Source of the DNA: Onthophagus taurus
Lineage: Eukaryota; Arthropoda; Insecta; Coleoptera; Scarabaeidae
Direction: 5' to 3'
Length of the DNA stretch: 64,000 nucleotides
Assembly (NCBI RefSeq): GCF_036711975.1
Contig: NC_091968.1
Coordinates: forward strand, 22,072,001 to 22,136,000
Part shown: positions 55,395 through 64,000 of the stretch, piece after piece
Numbering within the stretch: position 1 is the first letter of the stretch
Layout: every line of letters begins with the position of its first letter
Program-made: the position numbers and the translations under genes
Notes under the pieces: model-generated
Told to the model about the DNA's origin: nothing
Database searches by the model: none
The model's input: only the letters and a program-made list of their open reading frames with translations

Positions 55395-57260
55395 CAGGGT
55401 GATTTATAACATACGGAGCAGATTAAAAGAGCAAGTACTAGGGGCGAAACTGAAGATATTTTCTTAATAATGTTTTGACTACAACGTAATAATCACAAAG
55501 ATATAGAGCATTAAAGTTGAATTAATTGCCCAGCATTTCTTACGATATACGGTATTACACTACGTTTAAATTCAAACTGCGAATATTCGGGGTTACTTAA
55601 GCAATGCCTGATTAGCACCAATAATAAAATCTTTGTAATATGGCAGTTACGGCTATTTAAAAATTTGTTAAATCACTCAAAAACTGGTGTTTGTTTTTTG
55701 AGAACCGCTGATACCATGTTTTTATTGCTGTCAATCCAGTTGACTTGGTTACCTAGCAACGGACATGTCATTTAATTTTAATAATCAATGTCATTTAACG
55801 TCAAAATTAGAATTTTTACTAATCAAAAAATACAATGGTAATGTACAGTAACGAAGAATACGTAGATATGCTTATTATTTATGGAGCTGCTGGAGAAAAC
55901 GCTGCACACGCAAGACGTCTGTATTTAGAACGATATCCAAATCGACAGATCCCTTCTGAAAACACTTTTTTTCGGTTAATCCAGCGGGGAAGAGAGAGGA
56001 AATTTGCAACCTAAGAAAGGTCTTGGTGGCGGTAGACCAAACAGACATGGAGTGAATGTGGAAGAAGAAATTCTAGAAATTGTGGAAGCGGATCGAAGCA
56101 CGAGTACTCGTCAAATTTCTCACCAACTCGAGGTATCCCAGAATTTTGTTTGGCGTACGTTGAAAAGTAACGGTTTACACCCCTATCATTTTCAAAAAGT
56201 GCAAGGACTGACTCCCGCTGACTATCCTTTGCGGTTGCAATTTTGCGAGTGGCTACTAAATCGTACCAACAGAGAAGCAGATTTTGCGGACAGTATACTG
56301 GTAACGGATGAATGCTGTTTTACCAGAAATGGTGTTCTAAATGTTCACAATTCCCATGTGTGGTCGGACGAAAATCCACACGTTATTCTTCAAGGCTCTT
56401 TTCAACAACGATTCAGAGTGAATCTATGGGCGGGAATTGTGAACAATACGTTAATAGAACCTTTCGAATTACCAGGAACTTTTAATGGAACTTCTTATTT
56501 ACAGTTTTTACAAGAAAATCTGCCAGTACTCCTGGAAGATATTCCGCTACTTATGCGACGTGAGATGTGGTTTATGCACGACGGTTGTCCTGCACATTTT
56601 AGTCGTAATGTACGAGATTTCCTCGATAATGCTTTTCGGCAAAAATGGATTGGTCGAGGTGGACCTATTCCATGGCCACCACGTAGTCCCGATCTTAACC
56701 CATTGGACTTTTTTTATGGGGATTCATGAAGGATAGAGTATATGCCACCGAGGTTAATACAATTGACGAACTACGACATCGCATCACTGCCGCTACAGAG
56801 GACATACGTCCACGATTTCCACGTTTATCGTTAAATTGGATTCGTCGTGCGCAGTTGTGCGTCGAAATGCAAGGACAGCACTTTGAACATATGTTATAAA
56901 GAGATTATTATTATGTTATTTTCTTGTTTTAGAGATTTTGTAATTTTGCATTTAAAACATTATTATTATCCGTTTCATAAATCAACATCTATTATTTCTT
57001 TTCATAAATTACGTATTAAAACTAAACAATTACTACTTTGACAGCTCCTTCAAAAATGAGGATGGCGTTGACAAGTATTTTAATTGTTCTTTAGTGAATA
57101 TCAGCGGTTCTCAAAGGTTGACGCTAACTTATTTAAAAAATTAACATGCGATATCTATGTAACTATTAAGATTTTAACAAAACATTATTAAGAAAATCTC
57201 TTCAGTTTGACGTCAAGTACCTACCCATTTAGTCTCCTCCGTATGTTATAAATCACCCTG
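55395..57260 (+). mobile_element. mariner-type transposon with TIRs and TA target site
   Basis: Bounded by 'cagggtgatttataacat' and its inverse 'atgttataaatcaccctg', with TA on each side (55393-55394 and 57261-57262). Similarity of the two ends extends about 90 bases inward ('gatattttcttaataatg'). It contains the broken transposase 55835-56899. Inserted into the head of the Helitron. Confidence 0.9.
55835..56899 (+). pseudogene. mariner-type (DD41D) transposase, two frameshifts
   Basis: Transposase of a different DD41D subfamily from the 11-kb one. The frame starts ATG 55835 (MVMYSNEEYVDMLIIYGAAG), shifts in a GAGAGAGG run near 55993, then runs 56004-56706 with an HTH (STRQISHQLEVSQNFVWRTL) and catalytic regions LVTDECCFTRNGVLNV, FMHDGCPAHFSRNV and WPPRSPDLNPLDFF. 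I count 41 residues between the last two aspartates. One T missing from the T run near 56711 moves the tail (LWGFMKDRVYATEVNTIDEL) to another frame, which ends TAA at 56897-56899. Only two small lesions, so fairly young. Confidence 0.92.
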
Positions 57261-57498
57261 TATATAAAAATGAATCTTTGTCTGTATGTCCTTTATAGAA
57301 TCGTAAACTATGCATTTGATCATGTGATGATCTTTAGCAAAGTTGTTGTGCATGAGCCCACGAAGGTTTCTAAGTTCGTACGACCAATTTTCGACAATTC
57401 TCGAAATCAATAAAATGACTCAAAATGAATTGAATATTTGCGTAATGTCTTTTCTTCAAATTTATTTTAGTTGGTGGCGTAGCAACGCGCGCAGGGTA

Positions 57499-58025
57499 CA
57501 CTGAGGGAAATATATTCTTGAACGAAGATTATTACTCTTGGCACAAGCTTATCATATTCTTGTATATCCACAAGAAGATCATTTTGTTAAGTGAAGAAAA
57601 ACCACATATTCTCAAAGCAAGTATACAAATATTCTCGATTCTCAAGAAAACGAATTCTTAGTGAAAGTAAATCGATCATTTTAAAAGGAATATCTTAGTG
57701 TTGCGTCAACAATCCCATTTTCATATCGAGAATAAATTTCTTATGTCAAGAATAACGTATCTTTCTTTTTAGAAAAACTTATTAATGTAACAACAATCTT
57801 GTATTATTCTTCATTTGAGTATTATAAATATTGACCCAAGAATGAATTTTTTGATACAAAGAATTGATATTCTTCGATGCTAAGAATATGAGACATTTCA
57901 TTCGATAATATTTCTATTCTTAAAACAAAAAAATATTTTTGTTTTAAGAGTATCTTATACTTGTTTCTAAGAAATACATTCAAGAATAAATTTTTCTTGA
58001 AAGTCAAGAATAATTTCCCTCAGTG
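57499..58025. mobile_element. 527-bp MITE with TA target duplication
   Basis: Ends 'cactgagggaaatatattct' and 'agaataatttccctcagtg' are inverted repeats, flanked by TA at 57497-57498 and 58026-58027. The empty site is visible in the related Helitron end at 10798-10815 (single TA in 'agtgtacagctagt', minus strand). Repeated 'aagaat'-type words inside, no ORF. Fits a nonautonomous Tc1/mariner-class element. Confidence 0.85.
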
Positions 58026-58059
58026 TACAGCTAGTTTAAATATAAATGTTAGTGCAGTT

Positions 58060-59185
58060 TAGGGATTTATTCTGTATCATTACAAAGTGGTAATAGATAA
58101 ATATGAAATAAGTATGGATTATGATTTCTTAATGCGTTAGGAATATTTTTTATTGATATCGTAAATCTCCATCAGTTTTAGTTCTTACGTTATACTTGAT
58201 TTTATTAAGAAACATCGTCCAATTTAGACATTTTGTGATTTATTCTGTATCATTAGAAATTGATGATAAGTAAACATGAAATAATTATGTATTATGATTT
58301 CTTGATGCATGAGGAATATTTTTTATTCAGAAGGTTTTTCACCATCGGTTTTAGTTCTTACGTTATTGTTGATTTTATTAAGAAAAATCGTCCAATTTAG
58401 ACATTTTGTGATTTATTCTGTATCATTAGAAACTGGTGATAGATAAACATGAAATAATTATAGATTATGATTTCTTGATGCATGAGGAATATTTCTTATT
58501 CATAACGTTTTTCACCATCGGTTTTAGTTCTTACGTTATTGTTGATTTTATTAAGAAAAATCGTCCTATTTTGACATTTTGTGATTTATTCTATATCATT
58601 AAAAACTGGTGATAGATAAACATAAAATAATTATGGATTATGATTTCTTGATGCATTAGGAGTGATTTTTATTGATAACGTCTTTCTCCATCAGTTTTAG
58701 TTATTACGTTATTGTTAATTTTATTAAGAAAAATCGTCCTATTTTGACATTTTGTGATTTATTCTATATCATTAAAAACTGGTGATAGATAAACATGAAA
58801 TAATTATGGATTATGATTTCTTGATGCATGAGGAATATTTCTTATTCATAACGTTTTTCACCATCGGTTTTAGTTCTTACGTTATTGTTGATTTTATTAA
58901 GAAAAATCGTCCTATTTTGACATTTTGTGATTTATTCTATATCATTAAAAACTGGTGATAGATAAACATGAAATAATTATGGATTATGATTTCTTGATGC
59001 ATTAGGAGTGATTTTTATTGATAACGTCTTTCTCCATCAGTTTTAGTTCTTACGTTATTGTTGATTTTATTAAGAAAAATCGTCCAATTTTGACGTTTTG
59101 TGATTTATTCTATATCATTAAAAACTGGTGATAGATAAACATGAAATAATTATGGATTATGATTTCTTGATGCATGAGGAATATT
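58060..59185. repeat. 172-bp tandem repeat, about 6.5 copies
   Basis: The unit contains 'gtgatttattctgtatcatt', 'gataaacatgaaataattat' and 'accatcggttttagttctta'. The marker returns about every 172 bases (about 58066, 58238, 58410). Two unit types, 'gcatgaggaatatt' and 'gcattaggagtgatt', alternate in the later part, giving a partial dimeric order. Confidence 0.88.
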
Positions 59186-59273
59186 TTTTAACCAGAATCA
59201 CCTTTTAATTAAAGTTTTATCCACACTTATGAACCGTATAAAGTACCACTTTATCCACTAGTGGAATAAAGTT

Positions 59274-59665
59274 ACTTTATCTACAACTATTGAATTATCT
59301 ATTCGTTATACAATTGATTTTTGACGGGTAATGACACTCATTACCCATGACAGACAAAGTGTTGAATAATGAGGCCATTATTCCACACTTCTGACACTGC
59401 CTACTAATCAAAAAATAAAATATTAACAGAAATGACAGCTTTCTTATATTGAGGTTATGTCTGAAATGTCTATCAAGTTTATTTTTTTTTCGTTTTTTTG
59501 ATTTTTTTTTCAAAATTAAATAGTTGTAGATAAAGTATAGTATTCAACTTGCGTATAATGGATGTTACCCACTCAGATTACAACACTCGCTCGCTTCTTC
59601 GTGGGTAACAGCCGCCATTATACGCTTGTTGAATAATATACTATTATTCCACTAGTGGAATAATG
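59274..59665. mobile_element. Palindromic element beside the Crypton-like gene
   Basis: 'actttatctacaactatt' (59274-59291) is the inverse of 59518-59535. The inner part has 'gggtaatgacactcattacc', itself palindromic. Right of it 'cgtataatgg' and 'ccattatacg' form another hairpin, and 'ttccactagtggaa' occurs near 59646 as well as near 59254. Related to 54892-55259. Confidence 0.5.
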
Positions 59666-59738
59666 AAAAATACAATTTTAAATCAATCACATCCTATTTA
59701 TTATTTATATTAACATTAACATTTATATTAATAGACAT

Positions 59739-60442
59739 TTAATTCTTTGATTTGTCATATTTTACTTCCTTACCATTAATAACCAGCTTGTAATTGTCAT
59801 CGTTTCCAGAACGCATAGTACCTGTCGAAGTTTTTGAAAAATCTGTAGAAACAATGGACGTTTCCTCTAGTAAGGAACGACTAGTACCAGTAGAACCTTG
59901 GATTTTTCTTGCGATATCAAGCTTATTACATATAGAATCCTCGATATAAGTTTGTGCTATGCCAGAGCTCCTCCACTCACCATGTCGTTTAATTATTGTA
60001 AGGTCGGCACCTTTATTTACCTTTATACAATGACCGCTATAAGCTTTTGCATTTGCCAGATTCAAAAACGAAGCAACTCTTAAAGGAACTTTCGACAAAG
60101 TCTTAATTCCAACAGGTTGAGGTTGTGAAGTACATTTTTGATTAGCGTATTTTAAAAAGAATTTCTCATTGGATAACTTCTTCGGACGTAAAGACATGTA
60201 TTTTCTACACGTCTCGCGACTCTAGACCACATGGATGAAATTGCATACTTCTTCTTCAAATTTAAGAAATACGATAGCAAGACTTCCTCATTTATTGTTA
60301 TTACCCCCCGTTTTTCTTTCCATTTATTAAACTCGGAAAATACTTTTTCGTAATCTTTCCTGGACTTTGCAGGCAATAATTGGACAGTTGCTTCTTCAGC
60401 TTCCTCAAGAATTATCTTGGGAACATAATCACTTTCTTCCAT
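59739..60442 (-). pseudogene. Crypton-like tyrosine recombinase, internally deleted
   Basis: Minus strand. 60442-60220 encodes a core-binding-type N terminus (VQLLPAKSRKDYEKVFSEFN, LLSYFLNLKKKYAISSMWS). After a deletion and frame change, 60197-59739 gives a C-terminal part (SLRPKKLSNEKFFLKYAN, AYSGHC, ADLTIIKRHGEWRSSGIAQT, then YIEDSICNKLDIA). This matches the insect YR family of Crypton-type recombinases. The HxxR segment after SGHC is deleted and the middle of the domain is missing, so it cannot be active. Confidence 0.7.
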
Positions 60443-60632
60443 TTTTCACCAAATGTTACATACACTATATATCTAAATTGAGTCATTTTTGAGATATTAA
60501 TGTTTTGTAATCAAAAATGTCAATTACAACGTTACTTTATATAATTTATAAACAGGGCACGGAACTTTTGTAACAAAACGATACGATTTCCCCCCTCCAC
60601 TCGTTCTCAGAAAATCTTGATTAAAAGAACAA
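60443..60632. other. Short spacer before terminal array
   Basis: AT-rich with a C run at 60592-60597; nothing recognised. Confidence 0.4.
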
Positions 60633-63600
60633 CATACTGTTCAGTGGGAAATTAAAATTTCAAGTTAGAAAACAATTGTTTTAACAAACACTGTTCCTAA
60701 AACAAACCTTAACAAATTTTGTCAACATTTTTTTTTGATTTAATCAATAATTAAGGAGATAACCTCAAAATAATAATTTTTCCGTTTTTATACATAATTA
60801 TACTTAGATGCTTAATTAATAGAGATGTAAAAATTTTGTATTAAGGTAATTGATTCAAAATCGAAATTGAAACAAATTTTATTTAAAACATTTTTTTATA
60901 AAAACAATAATTATTGAGATAATTAATTTTGATAGCATACTATTCAGAGGGAAATTAAAATTTCAAGTTAGCAAAAAATTGTATTAATAAACACTGTTCC
61001 TGAAGTAATTCTAAACAAATTTTGTTAACAACATTTTTTGATTAAATCAACAATAAGGATATAACCTCAAAAATATTAATTTTTGTAGCATACTGTTCAG
61101 TGGGAAATTAAAATTTCAAGTTAGAAAAAAATTGTTTTAACAAACACTGTTCGTAAAACAATTCTTAACAAACTTTGTCAACATTTTTTTTTGATTTAAT
61201 CAATAATTAAGGAGATAACCTCAAAATAATAATTTTTCCGTTTTTATACATAATTATACTTAGATGCTTAATTAATAGAGATTTAAAATTTTTTTATTAA
61301 GATAATTGATTCAAAATCGAAATTGAAACAAATTTTATTTAAAACATTTTTTGATAAAAACAATAATTATCGAGATAATTAATTTTAATAACATACTATT
61401 CAGAGGGAAATTAAAATTTCAAGTTAGCAAAAAATTGTATTAACAAACACTATTCCTGAAGTAATTCTAAACAAATTTTGTTAACAACATTTTTTGATTA
61501 AATCAACAATAAGGATATAACCTCAAAAATATTAATTTTTGTAGCATACTGTTCAGTGGGAAATTAAAATTTCAAGTTAGAAAAAAATTGTTTTAACAAA
61601 CACTGTTCCTAAAACAATTCTTAACAAACTTTGTCAAAATTTTTTTTTGATTTAATCAATAATTAAGGAGATAACCTCAAAATAACAATTTTTCCGTTTT
61701 TATACATAATTACACTTAGATGCTTAATTAATAGAGATGTAAAAATTTTGTATTAAGATAATTGATTCAAAATCGAAATTGAAACAAATTTTATTTAAAA
61801 CATTTTTTTATAAAAACAATAATTATTGAGATAATTAATTTTGATACCATACTATTCAGAGGGAAATTAAAATTTCAAGTTAGCAAAAAATTGTATTAAC
61901 AAACACTGTTCCTGAAGTAATTCTAAACAAATTTTGTTAACAACATTTTTTGATTAAATCAACAATAAGGATATAACCTCAAAAATATTAATTTTTGTAG
62001 CATACTGTTCAGTGGGAAATTAAAATTTCAAGTTAGAAAAAAATTGTTTTAACAAACACTGTTCCTAAAACAATTCTTAACAAACTTTGTCAACATTTTT
62101 TTTTGATTTAATCAATAATTAAGGAGATAACCTCAAAATAATAATTTTTCCGTTTTTATACATAATTACACTTAGATGCTTAATTAATAGAGATGTAAAA
62201 TTTTTTTATTAAGATAATTGATTCAAAATCGAAATTGAAACAAATTTTATTTAAAAGATTATTTTATAAAAACAATAATTATTGAGATAATTAATTTTGA
62301 TAGCATACTATTCAGAGGGAAATTAAAATTTCAAGTTAGCAAAAAATTGTAAATAAACACTGTTCCTGAAGTAATTCTAAACAAATTTTGTTAACAACAT
62401 TTTTTGATTAAATCAACAATAAGGATATAACCTCAAAAATATTAATTTTTGTAGCATACTGTTCAGTGGGAAATTAAAATTTCAAGTTAGAAAAAAATTG
62501 TTTTAACAAACACTGTTCCTAAAACAATTCTTAACAAACTTTGTCAAAATTTTTTTTTGATTTAATCAATAATTAAGGAGATAACCTCAAAATAACAATT
62601 TTTCCGTTTTTATACATAATTACACTTAGATGCTTAATTAATAGAGATGTAAAAATTTTGTATTAAGATAATTGATTCAAAATCGAAATTGAAACAAATT
62701 TTATTTAAAACATTTTTTTATAAAAACAATAATTATTGAGATAATTAATTTTGATACCATACTATTCAGAGGGAAATTAAAATTTCAAGTTAGCAAAAAA
62801 TTGTATTAACAAACACTGTTCCTGAAGTAATTCTAAACAAATTTTGTTAACAACATTTTTTGATTAAATCAACAATAAGGATATAACCTCAAAAATATTA
62901 ATTTTTGTAGCATACTGTTCAGTGGGAAATTAAAATTTCAAGTTAGAAAAAAATTGTTTTAACAAACACTGTTCCTAAAACAATTCTTAACAAACTTTGT
63001 CAACATTTTTTTTTGATTTAATCAATAATTAAGGAGATAACCTCAAAATAATAATTTTTCCGTTTTTATACATAATTACACTTAGATGCTTAATTAATAG
63101 AGATGTAAAAATTTTGTATTAAGATAATTGATTCAAAATCGAAATTGAAACAAATTTTATTTAAAACATTTTTTTATAAAAACAATAATTATTGAGATAA
63201 TTAATTTTGATACCATACTATTCAGAGGGAAATTAAAATTTCAAGTTAGCAAAAAATTGTATTAACAAACACTGTTCCTGAAGTAATTCTAAACAAATTT
63301 TGTTAACAACATTTTTTGATTAAATCAACAATAAGGATATAACCTCAAAAATATTAATTTTTGTAGCATACTGTTCAGTGGGAAATTAAAATTTCAAGTT
63401 AGAAAAAAATTGTTTTAACAAACACTGTTCCTAAAACAATTCTTAACAAACTTTGTCAACATTTTTTTTTGATTTAATCAATAATTAAGGAGATAACCTC
63501 AAAATAATAATTTTTCCGTTTTTATACATAATTATACTTAGATGCTTAATTAATAGAGATGTAAAAAATTTTTATTAAGATAATTGATTCAAAATCGAAA

Positions 63601-64000
63601 TTGAAACAAATTTTATTTAAAACATTTTTTTATAAAAACAATAATTATTGAGATAATTAATTTTGATACCATACTATTCAGAGGGAAATTAAAATTTCAA
63701 GTTAGCAAAAAATTGTATTAACAAACACTGTTCCTGAAGTAATTCTAAACAAATTTTGTTAACAACATTGTTTGATTAAATCAACAATAAGGATATAACC
63801 TCAAAAATATTAATTTTTGTAGCATACTGTTCAGTGGGAAATTAAAATTTCAAGTTAGAAAAAAATTGTTTTAACAAACACTGTTCCTAAAACAATTCTT
63901 AACAAACTTTGTCAACATTTTTTTTTGATTTAATCAATAATTAAGGAGATAACCGCAAAATAATAATTTTTCCGTTTTTATACATAATTATACTTAGATG
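60633..64000. repeat. 456-bp tandem array (dimer of two ~228-bp halves), runs off the window
   Basis: The marker 'catactgttcagtggg' starts at 60633, 61089, 61545, 62001, 62455, 62911, 63367 and 63823: period 456, once 454. Each unit has two related halves, one with 'gttcagtgggaaattaaaat', one with 'attcagagggaaattaaaat'. Units are nearly identical, so the array is homogenised. No boundary on the right. Confidence 0.95.

Larger units (their letters stand above)
55386..58035 (+). mobile_element. Helitron/Helentron-type element, interrupted by two nested insertions
   Basis: The 5' head 'tctatata' (to 55394) continues at 57261 as 'tatataaaaatgaatctt', and the body runs to 57498. The 3' end 'tacagctagt' resumes at 58026-58035. 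Removing the insertions gives about 250 bases with the head (TCTATATATAAAAATGAAT type) and tail (GTACAGCTAGT) seen in Helentron-like nonautonomous elements of insects. The same body occurs inverted at 10798-11003. Confidence 0.65.

Noticed and set aside
27294..64000. Tandem arrays considered as CRISPR
   Set aside because: Repeats are 115-456 bases and contiguous without unique spacers, in eukaryotic-type DNA with spliced genes.

Overview
The window looks like AT-rich insect nuclear DNA. Genes have short GT-AG introns, there are several tandem-repeat arrays, and the mobile elements are typical of insects: DD41D mariners, a Helentron-like Helitron, Transib, Penelope-like elements, jockey/CR1-type LINEs and a Crypton-like recombinase. 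A beetle is plausible, but the sequence alone does not prove the order. I see no bacterial genes, tRNA, rRNA or CRISPR.

Three host genes can be rebuilt exon by exon. (1) Sec15/EXOC6, an exocyst subunit, on the + strand (1233-9496, ten coding exons, 784 aa); its sixth intron carries a 190-bp tandem array and a hAT relic. (2) Receptor tyrosine kinase A on the - strand (24002-13804, seven coding exons, 652 aa). (3) Receptor tyrosine kinase B on the - strand (48238-33494, seven coding exons, 713 aa). A and B are tandem paralogues: same ectodomain plan, the same CVDGKC motif, a TM helix and an intact tyrosine kinase domain. They also share pieces of 3' UTR, a 5' UTR exon, a first-intron block and a core promoter (TCAGTT initiator with a DPE-like motif at +28).

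Layout. 1-1230: upstream of Sec15, no gene. 1233-9496: Sec15. 9.5-13.7 kb: intergenic, with a Helitron end, a broken mariner, a LINE endonuclease relic and a possible MITE. 13.8-25.0 kb: RTK A; its 8-kb intron 1 holds a Penelope-like shell with inverted terminal repeats, a Penelope fold-back, a Transib relic and MITEs. 25.1-33.4 kb: intergenic, with a MITE-like unit, a LINE RT relic and two arrays of a ~177-bp satellite. 33.5-54.7 kb: RTK B; its introns hold a 115/345-bp array, a second large block of the ~177-bp satellite split by a CR1-type LINE with an open RT frame, and a 185-bp array in the 5' UTR intron. 54.9-58.0 kb: a palindromic element and a Helitron containing a mariner and a TA-flanked MITE. 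58.06-59.2 kb: 172-bp repeats. 59.2-60.5 kb: a palindromic element beside a deleted Crypton-like recombinase. 60.6-64.0 kb: a 456-bp array running off the end.

The two RTKs are probably membrane receptors that diverged after local duplication. Most of the length difference between them comes from transposons in A and tandem arrays in B. No clearly new molecular system is visible. The most informative parts are the duplicated RTK promoters, the satellite shared between the intergenic region and an RTK B intron, and the nested or fold-back mobile elements.
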